Source: Lutibacter sp. B2
GTDB lineage: Bacteria > Bacillota > Clostridia > Peptostreptococcales > Thermotaleaceae
NCBI GenBank assembly: GCA_015686845.1
Contig: JADPRS010000019.1
Location: forward strand, 1 to 64,000
Direction: 5' to 3'
DNA length: 64,000 bases
The translations under genes and the position numbers were made by a program. Below are positions 17,125-26,856 of this stretch, in pieces (positions within the stretch are counted from its first letter, which is position 1; each line of letters opens with the position of its first letter). The notes under the pieces were generated by a model that was given only the letters and a program-made list of their open reading frames with translations, was not told the origin of the DNA and ran no database searches.

Positions 17125-17706
17125 ATGTATAGACCCAGTGAACACGGGTGGATAGAAATGGTAGTTGGCCCTATGTATAGCGGAAAAAGTGAAGAATTGA
17201 TTCGTAGAATCAAAAGAGCACAAATAGCCAAACAAAATATATTGGTATTTAAACCAATGATTGATAATCGATATAGTATAGAAAAAGTGGTATCTCATAG
17301 CGGAATGAATGAAGAAGCAATTAGAATTGAAAAGGCAAGGGATATCCTTAAATATATAGAATCGGATACAGAAGTAATTGCAATAGATGAAGTACAATTT
17401 TTTGATGATGAGATCATTGACATATTAAAAAAATTAGCAGATCAAGGACTTCGAGTGATTGCTGCTGGATTAGATACAGATTTTAGAGGGGTTCCTTTTG
17501 GGCCAACACCAAACCTTCTTGCAATTGCAGAATTTGTGGATAAAATCACTGCCATTTGTATGGTGTGTGGACAACCTGCACATTGGACACAACGATTAAT
17601 TAATGGAAAACCAGCCAATTTTACTGAGCCTACCATATTAGTAGGTGAGAAGGAAAGTTATGAAGCAAGATGTAGACTACACCATAAAGTTCCTCGAGAT
17701 TTATAA
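17125..17706 (+). CDS. tdk: Thymidine kinase
   Basis: 193 aa, a type II thymidine kinase that phosphorylates thymidine with ATP. P-loop GPMYSGKS at 15-22, DEVQFF (about 93-98, catalytic Glu), the lasso/zinc region with CMVCG near 145 and the closing ARCRLHH, and the substrate contact [24 protein letters not shown] precedes the ATG. Classical rho-rpmE-tdk order. Confidence 0.95.
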   Translation: MYRPSEHGWIEMVVGPMYSGKSEELIRRIKRAQIAKQNILVFKPMIDNRYSIEKVVSHSGMNEEAIRIEKARDILKYIESDTEVIAIDEVQFFDDEIIDILKKLADQGLRVIAAGLDTDFRGVPFGPTPNLLAIAEFVDKITAICMVCGQPAHWTQRLINGKPANFTEPTILVGEKESYEARCRLHHKVPRDL

Positions 17707-17735
17707 AAAAATCTTCAATTGAAAGGAAGATGAAT

Positions 17736-18686
17736 TTGGATCTAAAAAAGATTTTTATTGAGCATGCAAGACCGACAAATATAGGTGGGCAGGCAGTTAT
17801 TGAAGGCGTTATGATGAGAGGTCCAAAAGATATTGCTATTGCAGTGAGAAAACCAAATCAAGAAATAGAAATTAAAAAAGAACCAGTAAAAGGTATAAGT
17901 AAAAGTAAACTGACTAAAATACCTATGATAAGAGGTGTTATAGCTCTTATTGAAGCAATGGTTATAGGGGTTAAAGCTTTAACATATTCAGCTGAATTTT
18001 TTGAAGAAGAAGAGGATCAAAAAAAAGGAAAATTTGAATTATGGATAGAAGAAAAGTTTGGAGAAAAGGCCAATGATATTTTAATCTATTTTTCTGTATT
18101 CATAGCATTGGCAGTAGGAATGCTTATATTTATAATTACGCCTACATTGTTGATTCATTTTCTCAAAACCCAGACGAATAATCCAGTTATTTTAAATATG
18201 TCAGAAGGTGTACTTCGTATCTTCATATTTATAGGATATATTCTCTTGATTTCTAGAATGAAGGATATTAAAAGGGTTTTTCAGTATCATGGAGCAGAGC
18301 ATAAAACCATTCATTGTTATGAAAGTGGATTGCCTCTTACGGTAGAAAATGCAAGACAATTTACTACCTTACACCCAAGATGTGGAACTAGCTTTTTAGT
18401 CATCGTAATGGTGATCAGTATGATTTTGTTTTCAATGATTGGATGGCCAAGTCCTGTTGTGAGGATTTTATCTAGATTTATACTCATGCCTATCGTTGCA
18501 GGCATATCCTATGAAATTATCAAATGGGCAGGGAAAAGCAAATCTAAGATTGTACGTTTCATGAGTTATCCAGGACTGTTGATGCAAAAATTGACTACAA
18601 ATGAGCCTGATGATCAGCAACTTGAAGTAGCCATTGAAGCACTAAAAAATGTTTTAGTAGAGGATGAGGAGGCAGACTTGTGGTAA
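17736..18686 (+). CDS. DUF1385 (YqhQ-like) membrane protein
   Basis: About 316 aa. A TTG at 17736 fits the AAAGGAAG site (17722-17729) better than the ATG at 17730, which is almost on top of it. DUF1385 signature: NIGGQAVIEGVMMRGP near the start and YHGAEHKTIHCYE and LHPRCGTSFL in the middle. Several membrane segments (about 105-130, 155-175, 215-265). In Clostridia the family is usually next to prmC and prfA, as here. The biochemical role is unknown. It overlaps prmC by 7 bases, so they are translationally coupled. Confidence 0.85.
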   Translation: MDLKKIFIEHARPTNIGGQAVIEGVMMRGPKDIAIAVRKPNQEIEIKKEPVKGISKSKLTKIPMIRGVIALIEAMVIGVKALTYSAEFFEEEEDQKKGKFELWIEEKFGEKANDILIYFSVFIALAVGMLIFIITPTLLIHFLKTQTNNPVILNMSEGVLRIFIFIGYILLISRMKDIKRVFQYHGAEHKTIHCYESGLPLTVENARQFTTLHPRCGTSFLVIVMVISMILFSMIGWPSPVVRILSRFILMPIVAGISYEIIKWAGKSKSKIVRFMSYPGLLMQKLTTNEPDDQQLEVAIEALKNVLVEDEEADLW

Positions 18687-19558
18687 TGACCATAGAAGAA
18701 GCATTAAAACAAGCTGTGTCCCAAATGGAAAAGACGACTATAAGAACACCTCTGTTAGATGCAGAGGTGCTTTTGTGTCACATATTACAGATCAACAGAC
18801 TATATCTATTCTTAAATCGTAAGAATCATTTAACAGAAGAACAATATGATGCATATACAGAATTTGTTGAAAAAAGAATAGCTGGTGTTCCTGTTCAATA
18901 TATAATAAACAAACAAGAGTTTATGGCATTGGATTTTTATGTTGAAGAAGGCGTATTAATTCCACGTCCTGATACAGAAATTCTTGTAGAATATATTATA
19001 GATTGGATGAAAGCGAAAAAGACGAATGAAGAAATAAATATTGCAGATTTAGGGGTAGGGAGTGGAGCTATTACTGTAAGTCTTGCTAAATATATACCCA
19101 ATGCAAAATTATATGGTGTAGACATATCTCAAAAAGCATTAGATATTGCAACTAAAAATGCAAAAGCTAATGAAGTACAGATTACTTTTGTAAAGGGAGA
19201 TTTATTAGAACCCCTAAAAGAATTAAAATTAAAGGGAAAATTAGATGTACTGGTTTCAAATCCTCCATACATTCCTAAAAAGGACATAGATGGTCTTCAA
19301 ATAGAAGTATCCAAATATGAGCCAAGGCTTGCATTAGATGGAGGAGAGGATGGACTTAACTTCTATAGACGTATCGTAGATGAAGGATATATTTATAGTA
19401 AGAAGGGCGGGCTTATAGCCCTCGAGGTTGGACATGATCAAGCAGATGATGTAGTGGGTTTATTAAAGGCCAAAGAAGTATATACTAATATTCAGAAGAT
19501 AAAGGATTTGTCAGGGATAGAAAGAGTCGTAGTGGCACTGGTTGACTCGTTTGAATAA
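18680..19558 (+). CDS. prmC: Peptide chain release factor N5-glutamine methyltransferase
   Basis: 292 aa from the GTG at 18680; GAGGAGG at 18666-18672 is correctly spaced for this rather than the ATG at 18686. Methylates the Gln of the GGQ motif in release factors using S-adenosylmethionine. N-terminal helical substrate domain, SAM site DLGVGSGAITVSLA (about 118-131), and the catalytic NPPY motif (SNPPYIP, about 192-198). Its substrate PrfA is the next gene, 55 bp downstream with a promoter overlapping the prmC end. Confidence 0.95.
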   Translation: MVMTIEEALKQAVSQMEKTTIRTPLLDAEVLLCHILQINRLYLFLNRKNHLTEEQYDAYTEFVEKRIAGVPVQYIINKQEFMALDFYVEEGVLIPRPDTEILVEYIIDWMKAKKTNEEINIADLGVGSGAITVSLAKYIPNAKLYGVDISQKALDIATKNAKANEVQITFVKGDLLEPLKELKLKGKLDVLVSNPPYIPKKDIDGLQIEVSKYEPRLALDGGEDGLNFYRRIVDEGYIYSKKGGLIALEVGHDQADDVVGLLKAKEVYTNIQKIKDLSGIERVVVALVDSFE

Positions 19559-19579
19559 AAATAAAAAAGATGATATAAT
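19551..19579 (+). promoter_or_regulatory. Sigma-A promoter of prfA
   Basis: TTGAAT (19551-19556, overlapping the last prmC codons), 17-bp spacer, TATAAT (19574-19579). Confidence 0.7.
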
Positions 19580-19613
19580 AAGCTATTCTAGTATAATTTA
19601 AGAGGTGATATAA

Positions 19614-20681
19614 ATGTTCGAAAAGTTAGATTTTATTCAAAACAAATATCAGGACTTGAGCAATAAAGTTTCAGATCCTGAGGTTATTAGTAATCAAAAG
19701 CAATGGCAAAAATATATAAAAGAGTTGGCGGAAGTAGAACCAATCGTAAATAAATATAGAGAATATAAAGAAACAAAAGAAGGAATAGAAGAAGCAAAAT
19801 CTATTCTAAATGAGAGCGACGACGAAGAATTAAGAGAAATGGCAAAAATGGAGTTAAGTGAATTAGAGGAGAATATAGCTAGCATTGAAGACGCTATAAA
19901 ACTATTATTGATTCCTAAAGACCCTAACGACGAAAGAAATGTACTTCTTGAAATCAGAGCAGGCGCTGGTGGAGATGAAGCAGGACTATTTGCTGGAGAA
20001 CTTTTGAGAATGTATATGCGTTATGCAGAGAGAAATCGTTGGAAGACAGAAATGATGACTTTGAGTGAAACGGGTGTAGGTGGAATAAAAGAAGTTGTAT
20101 GTATGATTAAAGGAAACGGTGCCTATTCAAAATTGAAATATGAAAGTGGTGTACATCGTGTGCAAAGGATTCCAACCACAGAATCAGGTGGTAGAATCCA
20201 TACGTCTACAGCTACGGTTGCAATGCTTCCGGAGGTAGATGATGTTGAAGTTGATATTAATCCAAATGAGGTACGTGTAGATGTATTCCGTTCTTCTGGA
20301 AATGGTGGGCAAAGTGTTAATACTACGGATTCAGCAGTAAGACTGACCCATATACCTACTGGAATCGTAGTTTCTTGTCAAGATGGAAAATCACAACTTA
20401 AAAATAAAGATAAAGCGTTTAAAGTATTACAATCAAGACTTTATGATATGATGCAAGCAGAACAAAATAATGAGATCGCACAAGAAAGAAAGAGTCAAGT
20501 TGGAACGGGAGATAGAAGTGAAAGAATTAGAACCTTTAACTATCCACAGGGAAGAGTTACAGATCACAGAATTAACTTGACACTATATAAGCTAGATCAA
20601 ATATTGGATGGAGAAATTCAAGAAATTATAGATGCTTTAATCACCACAGACCAAGCAGAAAAATTAAAAGAACTACAATAA
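19614..20681 (+). CDS. prfA: Peptide chain release factor 1
   Basis: 355 aa, usual length. Recognises UAA and UAG stop codons. Has [13 protein letters not shown] (about 117-129), the stop-codon-reading PxT loop ([13 protein letters not shown]), and the peptidyl-hydrolysis GGQ in [15 protein letters not shown] (about 226-240). AAGAGGTG precedes the ATG. Terminator follows. Confidence 0.96.
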   Translation: MFEKLDFIQNKYQDLSNKVSDPEVISNQKQWQKYIKELAEVEPIVNKYREYKETKEGIEEAKSILNESDDEELREMAKMELSELEENIASIEDAIKLLLIPKDPNDERNVLLEIRAGAGGDEAGLFAGELLRMYMRYAERNRWKTEMMTLSETGVGGIKEVVCMIKGNGAYSKLKYESGVHRVQRIPTTESGGRIHTSTATVAMLPEVDDVEVDINPNEVRVDVFRSSGNGGQSVNTTDSAVRLTHIPTGIVVSCQDGKSQLKNKDKAFKVLQSRLYDMMQAEQNNEIAQERKSQVGTGDRSERIRTFNYPQGRVTDHRINLTLYKLDQILDGEIQEIIDALITTDQAEKLKELQ

Positions 20682-20683
20682 TC

Positions 20684-20724
20684 AAAGGCTGAGAAAATCA
20701 TTGGATTTTCTCGGCCTTTTTATT
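20684..20724 (+). terminator. Rho-independent terminator
   Basis: AAAGGCTGAGAAAATC (20684-20699), loop ATTG, GATTTTCTCGGCCTTTTT (20704-20721). Long stem with one G-T pair and a T-run. Confidence 0.9.
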
Positions 20725-20792
20725 TTAAGTTCAAATGGTGTATAATAAGGAAAGAAATTTTACTATAGATATACAAAAGAGGTGCATAAAAA

Positions 20793-21854
20793 TTGATAAA
20801 AACGAAAATTTTTGAAATTGATGATTTATCTACGAGTAAAGACAAAATAAAAGAAGCAGCTGATCTTTTAATTAAAGGTGGAACCGTGGCATTTCCAACA
20901 GAAACTGTATATGGATTAGGGGCAAATGCTTTAGATGAAGAAGCAGTAGCGAAGATATTTAAAGCAAAAGGAAGACCATCAGATAATCCTTTGATTGTAC
21001 ATATATCAAAAATAGAACAACTATATGAGCTAGTAGAGTCAGTACCCCCTATAGCTGAAAAGCTTATTGAAAGATTTTGGCCAGGACCTATTACACTTAT
21101 AATGAAAAAATCTAATAATGTTCCAGATATTATAACAGCAGGACTTGATACAGTAGCTATTCGCATGCCTTCACATGCCATTGCCAAAGAGATCATAGAT
21201 ATGGCAAAACTTCCAATTGCTGCACCTAGTGCAAATTTATCTGGAAAGCCGAGTCCTACAAAAGCAAGCCATGTAATAAAAGATCTAAATGGAAAAGTAG
21301 ATGGAATTGTTAGCGGAGGAAGTTCTCAGGTGGGACTCGAATCTACGGTACTAGATATTACATTAGAAATACCAATGATCTTAAGACCGGGTGGAATTAC
21401 CAAAGAAGATTTAGAACAGGTATTAGAAAGAGTAGAAATAGATCCTGGAATTGAAGGAGTAACCTCTGACGATGTAACACCGAGAGCTCCTGGAATGAAA
21501 TATACACATTATTCTCCACAGGCTGATGTGATTATAGTATCAGGTAAGGTTGATGAAATCGTACCTAAAATTATAGAACTTACAAAACAAAAACAAAAAG
21601 AGGGTAAAAAAGTTGGCATAATGTGCACGGATGAAACAAAGAATAAGTATATGAATGGCATAGTCTATTCCATGGGAAGTAGAGAAAAAATAGAGACCAT
21701 TGCTACAAAACTTTTTGATACACTTAGACAATTTGATGAAGAGGATGTAGATCTTATCTTTGCTGAAGGGATTGATCGAAAGTCTGTAGGACATGCTATA
21801 ATGAATAGAATGATTAAAGCGGCTGGATACAATGTTATAAAAAGTGGAAGGTGA
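20793..21854 (+). CDS. tsaC: Threonylcarbamoyl-AMP synthase (Sua5/YwlC type)
   Basis: 353 aa. TTG start at 20793 with AAGAGGTG at 20776-20784. Makes threonylcarbamoyl-AMP for the t6A37 tRNA modification. N-terminal YrdC-type domain with GGTVAFPTETVYGLGANA (about 30-47), KGRPSDNPLIVHI, and APSANLSGKPSPT; C-terminal Sua5 extension (about 235-353), hence the longer Sua5 form. TATAAT at 20741-20746 is a possible -10 box. Overlaps the next gene's leader. Confidence 0.93.
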   Translation: MIKTKIFEIDDLSTSKDKIKEAADLLIKGGTVAFPTETVYGLGANALDEEAVAKIFKAKGRPSDNPLIVHISKIEQLYELVESVPPIAEKLIERFWPGPITLIMKKSNNVPDIITAGLDTVAIRMPSHAIAKEIIDMAKLPIAAPSANLSGKPSPTKASHVIKDLNGKVDGIVSGGSSQVGLESTVLDITLEIPMILRPGGITKEDLEQVLERVEIDPGIEGVTSDDVTPRAPGMKYTHYSPQADVIIVSGKVDEIVPKIIELTKQKQKEGKKVGIMCTDETKNKYMNGIVYSMGSREKIETIATKLFDTLRQFDEEDVDLIFAEGIDRKSVGHAIMNRMIKAAGYNVIKSGR

Positions 21855-21859
21855 TCATT

Positions 21860-22549
21860 TTGAAAACGGTGTTGTTTGTATGTACAGGGAATACTTGTAG
21901 AAGTCCTATGGCTGAAGCCATTATGAAGGAACTGTTAAAAAAACATTCAAATTATGATGTTAAAATCATTTCTGCGGGGACAGTTGCGATGGACGGACAG
22001 GTTATATCGAAACATGCCATAGAAGTGATGAAAGAAAAAAAAATAGATATTCAGGAATATGAGACAACCCAATTAACAAAAGAACGAATAGATGAAGCAG
22101 ATCTTATTTTGACTATGACTAGAAATCATAAAGAACAAGTTCTTCGAATATTACCCGAGGCAAAAGTATATACATTAAAAGAATATGCAGGGAATGTAGA
22201 TTCTGAACAAGAGCCAGTAAGAGAAATACAAAAGATTCAACGTATGATAGAAAAGAAAAAAGTTGAATTTTACAAAGAAAATAAAGAGAAGATAGAATCT
22301 TTAAGAAAACAAAGAGAAAATTTAACGAAGGATTTAGAAAATGTATTAATGGAAATACAGAATTTAGAGATGAAGATGTTGAAATATATTGAAGATGAGC
22401 AAAGAGAAATTACATACTTACAAAACAAAAATCCAAGTATAGATGTACTAGATCCGTTTGGACAGTCAGCAGAAGTATATCGAGCTTGTGCGGATGAAAT
22501 TGAAGAAAATATAAATGTTGCCTTCAAAAAAATACTTGACAATCATTGA
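21860..22549 (+). CDS. Low-molecular-weight protein phosphatase with inserted coiled coil
   Basis: 229 aa from the TTG at 21860; a GTG at 21851 also fits the frame but the GGAAGGTG site matches the TTG. The active-site loop is intact: C8-T-G-N-T-C13-R14-S15, as in the YwlE arginine-phosphatase group (which has Thr before the second Cys). The catalytic Asp is D198 in LDPFGQS. In ordinary members about nine residues separate KEY from DPFG, giving about 150 aa; here about 88 do, mostly charged heptad-like helix (residues 113-190). All core elements flank the insert in frame, so this is an insertion and not a fusion at the end. Position between tsaC and rpiB matches ywlE. Confidence 0.85.
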   Translation: MKTVLFVCTGNTCRSPMAEAIMKELLKKHSNYDVKIISAGTVAMDGQVISKHAIEVMKEKKIDIQEYETTQLTKERIDEADLILTMTRNHKEQVLRILPEAKVYTLKEYAGNVDSEQEPVREIQKIQRMIEKKKVEFYKENKEKIESLRKQRENLTKDLENVLMEIQNLEMKMLKYIEDEQREITYLQNKNPSIDVLDPFGQSAEVYRACADEIEENINVAFKKILDNH

Positions 22550-22599
22550 AATATCACATAAAATCAGTACGATTAAAAGACATGACGGAGGTGCACGAA

Positions 22600-23049
22600 A
22601 TGAAAATTGCGTTAGGGAATGACCATGGTGGATATCATTTAAAAGAAGCTATAAAAACATATCTAGAAGAAAACAAAATATCATATGAAGATTTTGGAAC
22701 AAATTCTGGAGAATCTGTAGACTACCCAATGTATGGACAAATGGTTGGAGAAGCAGTAGCTTTAGGAAAATTTGATAAAGGGATTATCTGTTGTGGAACT
22801 GGCATTGGCATTTCTATTGCAGCTAATAAAGTGCCAGGAATTCGCTGTGCAGTAGTTTCGGATACGTTTTCAGCACAAATGTCTAGAGAACATAATGATG
22901 CCAATGTATTGTCTTTAGGAGAACGCGTTATTGGTGTAGGATTGGCATTAAAAATAGTAAAAACATGGTTAGAAACAGAATTTGCTGGAGATCGACATGA
23001 GAGAAGAGTAAATCTTATTACAGAAATTGAGCAAAAATATAATAAATAA
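22600..23049 (+). CDS. rpiB: Ribose-5-phosphate isomerase B
   Basis: 149 aa from the ATG at 22600 with CGGAGGTG at 22586-22593; an upstream in-frame extension to 22546 overlaps the previous gene and lacks a site. Interconverts ribose-5-phosphate and ribulose-5-phosphate. LacAB/RpiB motifs: [27 protein letters not shown], and [17 protein letters not shown] with the catalytic Cys. Followed 13 bp later by upp. Confidence 0.94.
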   Translation: MKIALGNDHGGYHLKEAIKTYLEENKISYEDFGTNSGESVDYPMYGQMVGEAVALGKFDKGIICCGTGIGISIAANKVPGIRCAVVSDTFSAQMSREHNDANVLSLGERVIGVGLALKIVKTWLETEFAGDRHERRVNLITEIEQKYNK

Positions 23050-23062
23050 GGGGCGTTTCAAA

Positions 23063-23692
23063 ATGAAAAATGTATTTGTAATGGATCATCCATTGATTCA
23101 ACATAAACTTACTTTACTTAGAGATAAAAATACTGGATCTAAAGAATTTCGTGAACTTGTAAAAGAACTTGCGATGCTTATGGGATACGAAGTGACAAGA
23201 AATTTATCACTTAAAGAAATTGAAATTGAAACGCCTGTATGCAAAACGAAGAGCAAGGTAATTGCAGGAAGAAAACTTGGAATCGTACCAATCTTAAGAG
23301 CAGGACTTGGAATGGTAGACGGAATGCTTAGCTTAATTCCTGCTGCGAAAGTAGGGCACGTTGGATTATATAGAGATCCTGAAACATTAGAACCTGTTGA
23401 ATATTATTGTAAACTTCCTGTAGATGTACAAGAAAGAGAATTGATAGTAGTAGATCCAATGCTTGCTACTGGTGGATCAGCAGTGGCTGCGATTCAATTT
23501 ATTAAAGATAAAGGTGCAAAAAGCATTAAATTCATGTGCATTATTGCTGCGCCAGAGGGACTTGAAGTAGTAAGAAAAGCCCATCCAGATGTTGAAATTT
23601 ATGTTGCATCTGTAGATGAAAAATTAAATGACCATGCATACATAATTCCAGGTCTTGGAGATGCAGGAGATCGTTTATTCGGAACTAAATAA
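23063..23692 (+). CDS. upp: Uracil phosphoribosyltransferase
   Basis: 209 aa from the ATG at 23063 (frame open to 23027 inside rpiB). Converts uracil and PRPP to UMP. PRPP-binding motif [16 protein letters not shown] (about 128-143), [13 protein letters not shown], and the uracil-binding end [17 protein letters not shown]. Pyrimidine salvage; near tdk and dCMP deaminase in this window. Confidence 0.95.
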   Translation: MKNVFVMDHPLIQHKLTLLRDKNTGSKEFRELVKELAMLMGYEVTRNLSLKEIEIETPVCKTKSKVIAGRKLGIVPILRAGLGMVDGMLSLIPAAKVGHVGLYRDPETLEPVEYYCKLPVDVQERELIVVDPMLATGGSAVAAIQFIKDKGAKSIKFMCIIAAPEGLEVVRKAHPDVEIYVASVDEKLNDHAYIIPGLGDAGDRLFGTK

Positions 23693-23704
23693 TTTTTTAA
23701 AATT

Positions 23705-23735
23705 AAAGAGAATAGCTTAGCTATTCTCTTTGTAT
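23705..23735 (+). terminator. Possible terminator after upp
   Basis: AAAGAGAATAGC, TTA, GCTATTCTCTTT (23705-23731). Strong stem but only three T. Confidence 0.6.
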
Positions 23736-23755
23736 ATAAGGATAGAGGTGGAAAA

Positions 23756-24205
23756 ATGAGACCAAATTGGGATGAATACTTTATGGAAATGGCGGAAATC
23801 GTTAAAACGCGTTCAACCTGTCTAAGAAGAAAAGTAGGAGCAGTAATTGTTAAAAATAAAAGGCTCCTATCCACAGGATATAATGGTGCACCTAGTAATA
23901 CTGCACATTGCTTAGATATAGGATGCTTGAGAGAAGAAAGAAAAATACCTTCTGGAGAACGTCATGAGCTTTGCAGGGGAATACATGCAGAACAAAATGC
24001 TATTATTCAAGCTGCATATCACGGCGTAAGCATAGAAGGAGCGGTATTATATTGTACCTTGCAACCTTGCGTGTTATGTGCGAAAATGATAATAAATGCA
24101 GGAATCGAAAAAATATATTGCAAAGGCAGTTATCCAGATGAATTATCTATGAATTTGCTAAAAGAAGCAAAAATTGAAGTAATACAATTTGATAACATAG
24201 ATTGA
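23756..24205 (+). CDS. comEB: dCMP deaminase (ComEB family)
   Basis: 149 aa. Zinc-dependent cytidine/deoxycytidylate deaminase: HAEQNAI (zinc His and catalytic Glu, about 80-86) and PCVLC (zinc Cys pair, about 107-111). Early motif [14 protein letters not shown] and GYNGAP bind the nucleotide. Provides dUMP for thymidylate synthesis. GATAGAGGTGG site before the ATG. Confidence 0.92.
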   Translation: MRPNWDEYFMEMAEIVKTRSTCLRRKVGAVIVKNKRLLSTGYNGAPSNTAHCLDIGCLREERKIPSGERHELCRGIHAEQNAIIQAAYHGVSIEGAVLYCTLQPCVLCAKMIINAGIEKIYCKGSYPDELSMNLLKEAKIEVIQFDNID

Positions 24206-24230
24206 GTTTTTTGTAAAATTGGGGTAAAAT
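24202..24230 (+). promoter_or_regulatory. Sigma-A promoter of the tagO-like gene
   Basis: TTGAGT (24202-24207), 17-bp spacer, TAAAAT (24225-24230), 36 bp before the GTG start. Confidence 0.6.
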
Positions 24231-24266
24231 AACATTGGATAGGTTAAAACATAAGGAGTGTTTTCT

Positions 24267-25292
24267 GTGAATAAATATTTTTTACCACTTTTTATTGCAA
24301 TGATTGCATCACTTGTCATGACACCAATTGCAAAAAAAATAGCATATAAAGTCGGTGCTATTGATATTCCCAAAGATGATAGAAGGGTACACAAAACGCC
24401 AATACCTAGAATGGGTGGAATTGCCATTTATTTGGGATTTGTAATCAGTATGATGATATCGTTGCCGATAGAAAAGAAAATGATGGGTATGCTAGCTGGC
24501 GCAACACTTATAGTAATAATAGGTATTATTGATGATATGAGACCTTTGTCGGCAAAAGTTAAGCTAATGGGTCAAGTGCTTAGTGCATGTATTCTGGTAT
24601 ATTGTGGAATACGCATAGGGGGATTTACCATTCCTTTTACAGATAAATCTATTGATTTAAGTATTCTTAGCATTCCGGTGACCATTTTTTGGATTGTTGG
24701 GATTACAAATACACTAAATCTAATTGATGGATTAGATGGACTAGCAGCTGGTGTTTCAACAATTGCTGCATTTTCACTATCCTATGTAGCGTATGCAAAC
24801 GACAGACCTGAAGCAGTGATCTTTATCACATTAGCAATAGCAGGATCATCATTAGGATTTTTACCATATAATTTTAATCCAGCAAAAATATTTATGGGCG
24901 ATACAGGGTCTCTATTTTTAGGTTATATGCTGGCAGCAATCTCTATAGAAGGAACAATGAAGGGTGCAACAGCAATTGTTACCATTGTACCTGTATTAGC
25001 ATTAGGTCTTCCGATTTTTGATACTACCTTTGCCATTTTAAGAAGAATTGCAAATGGTAGACCCATCATGGAACCGGATAAAGGACATCTTCATCATAGA
25101 TTACTTTCTACTGGAATGGGTCAAAAAAGAACCGTTCTTACATTATATGCAATCAGTACAATATTTGGATTAAGTGCAGCACTAGTAAGCAATAGTAAAT
25201 CTTTATACTTTGTTGTTACAATCCTTTTGATTAGTGCAATTATGTATTTAGGTGTAAATTCAAAAAAATCTTTAAGACAAAAAAATAAATAA
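24267..25292 (+). CDS. tagO: Undecaprenyl-phosphate GlcNAc-1-phosphate transferase
   Basis: 341 aa from the GTG at 24267, with AAGGAG at 24252-24257. MraY/WecA family, about ten membrane segments. Links GlcNAc-1-P to the lipid carrier for wall-polymer synthesis. Motifs: DDRRVHKTPIPRMGG, IIDDMRPL (Mg-binding DD), NLIDGLDGLAAG, PAKIFMGDTGSLFLG and the late GHLHHRL. The neighbour wecB makes ManNAc from UDP-GlcNAc, so the pair serves wall teichoic-type polymer or linkage-unit synthesis. Confidence 0.9.
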   Translation: MNKYFLPLFIAMIASLVMTPIAKKIAYKVGAIDIPKDDRRVHKTPIPRMGGIAIYLGFVISMMISLPIEKKMMGMLAGATLIVIIGIIDDMRPLSAKVKLMGQVLSACILVYCGIRIGGFTIPFTDKSIDLSILSIPVTIFWIVGITNTLNLIDGLDGLAAGVSTIAAFSLSYVAYANDRPEAVIFITLAIAGSSLGFLPYNFNPAKIFMGDTGSLFLGYMLAAISIEGTMKGATAIVTIVPVLALGLPIFDTTFAILRRIANGRPIMEPDKGHLHHRLLSTGMGQKRTVLTLYAISTIFGLSAALVSNSKSLYFVVTILLISAIMYLGVNSKKSLRQKNK

Positions 25293-25299
25293 AATCATG

Positions 25300-25328
25300 A
25301 AGGTCAGGAAAAAATCCTGGCTTTTTTT
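25300..25328 (+). terminator. Rho-independent terminator
   Basis: AGGTCAGGA (25301-25309) pairs with TCCTGGCTT (25315-25323) with two G-T pairs, followed by a run of T to 25328. Confidence 0.75.
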
Positions 25329-25357
25329 GAAGTTTAACAAAAAAAGGAGTGGGGAAA

Positions 25358-26473
25358 TTGAAGAAACTAAAAATAATGTCTATTTTTGGTACAAGACCAG
25401 AAGCGATAAAAATGGCGCCAGTCGTAAAAACGATAGAAAATGATGAAGATATGACGTCCATTGTATGCGTTACAGCACAACATAGAGAAATGCTTGATCA
25501 AGTATTAGAACTTTTTCATATTAAGCCAGATTATGATTTGAATATTATGAAGGCGGGTCAAACTTTGACACAAATTACGGCAAGGGCATTAGAAGGATTA
25601 GAAGAAGTTATAAAAGAATCAAAACCAGATATGATTCTAGTACATGGAGATACAACGACTACATTAGCAGGTTCTCTTGCAGCCTTTTATCATCAAGTAA
25701 AAATAGGACATGTAGAAGCAGGTCTTAGAAGTGATAACAAATATTCCCCATATCCTGAAGAAATGAATAGAACCCTTACAGGAAGATTGGCAGATGTACA
25801 CTTTTGTCCTACCATAGGAAATAAGGAAAATCTTCTAAAAGAAGGCATTTGTGAAGAAAATATAATGATTACAGGAAATACGGTGATAGATGCACTTTTA
25901 AAGGTTGTAAAAGAGGATTATATGTTTGAAGATGAAAGACTCAATAAAATTGATTACAAAAATAAAAAAGTGATTCTCCTAACTTCTCATAGAAGAGAAA
26001 ATTTAGGAAAACCAATGGAAAATATATTTACAGCTATGAAGGAAATTGTAGAAAAAAATGCAGATGTTGAGTTGATCTTTCCAGTACATTTAAATCCAAA
26101 AGTAAGAGACTTGGCATATGGCATTTTAGATGGAATGGATCGAGTGCATTTAATTGAACCACTTGATTATGCACCCTTTGCAAACCTCATAGCAAAAGCA
26201 TATTTAATATTAACAGATTCAGGTGGTATTCAAGAAGAGGCACCATCATTGGGAAAACCTGTATTGGTTTTAAGAACGGAAACAGAAAGACCAGAAGCTG
26301 TAAAAGCTGGGACTGTAAAAATGGCAGGGATAGAAAAAGAAAATATAGTGAAGCTTACAGATGAACTTTTAAATGATTGTGAGAAGTACAAAGAAATGAC
26401 AAATGCTATAAATCCTTATGGAGATGGAAAAACTTCTGATAAGATTTTAAAAATAATTAAAAACTATTTTTAA
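25358..26473 (+). CDS. wecB: UDP-N-acetylglucosamine 2-epimerase (non-hydrolysing)
   Basis: 371 aa from the TTG at 25358, spaced 8 bases after AAAAGGAG. Interconverts UDP-GlcNAc and UDP-ManNAc. Signature IFGTRPEAIKMAPV, VTAQHREMLDQVL, VHGDTTTTLAGSLAAFY, GHVEAGLRS, TSHRRENLG and TDSGGIQEEAPSLGKPVLVLR. Equivalent to mnaA of Bacillus, which there lies directly before the atp operon; here a fermentation module separates them. Confidence 0.94.
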   Translation: MKKLKIMSIFGTRPEAIKMAPVVKTIENDEDMTSIVCVTAQHREMLDQVLELFHIKPDYDLNIMKAGQTLTQITARALEGLEEVIKESKPDMILVHGDTTTTLAGSLAAFYHQVKIGHVEAGLRSDNKYSPYPEEMNRTLTGRLADVHFCPTIGNKENLLKEGICEENIMITGNTVIDALLKVVKEDYMFEDERLNKIDYKNKKVILLTSHRRENLGKPMENIFTAMKEIVEKNADVELIFPVHLNPKVRDLAYGILDGMDRVHLIEPLDYAPFANLIAKAYLILTDSGGIQEEAPSLGKPVLVLRTETERPEAVKAGTVKMAGIEKENIVKLTDELLNDCEKYKEMTNAINPYGDGKTSDKILKIIKNYF

Positions 26474-26856
26474 AATAATTAGTTGTAATTAAGTAATTTG
26501 ACAAAATTTTTTATTCAATTTTATAAAAATTACAAACAATTAATAATACCTATTAGATGGATGAATTCAATCTATTACTAGAGATAAGACAAATGCCAAA
26601 TTTGAGAGTAAAGCTAATTTGCAAAGTGAGCATAAATATTTTGAGTAAAAATCATATTTCTGAATATTCAAACAAATACATATAAAAATAAATATTTTTT
26701 ATAAAAAAAAGAATTGAAAAATAATAAAGAGTGATGTAATATGTAGTTGTTGTTGGTAATAAAAATTTGTTGTTAAGGATAAAATAATCCTTTGACGATA
26801 AATTTTAAAATATTACATTAAAAATAAAAAACTAATATGAGAAGGAGTTTTGAAAA
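26474..26856. other. 383-bp AT-rich leader before the aminotransferase operon
   Basis: No gene seen. It holds two promoter candidates: TTGACA (26498-26503) with TATAAA (26522-26527, 18-bp spacer), and TTGAAA (26714-26719) with TAATAT (26737-26742, 17-bp spacer). A small hairpin AAGGAT-AAAATA-ATCCTT is at 26775-26792 and GAAGGAG just before the start codon. From the first promoter the leader would be over 300 nt. No known riboswitch pattern was recognised, nor a sigma-54 GG/GC promoter. Confidence 0.45.
26498..26527 (+). promoter_or_regulatory. Candidate promoter of the aminotransferase operon
   Basis: TTGACA (26498-26503), 18-bp spacer, TATAAA (26522-26527). A second candidate sits at 26714-26742. 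Confidence 0.45.

Noticed and set aside
26474-26856. A lysine riboswitch, T-box or sigma-54 promoter
   Set aside because: None of the conserved riboswitch or T-box sequences and no GG-N10-GC spacing were found by eye.
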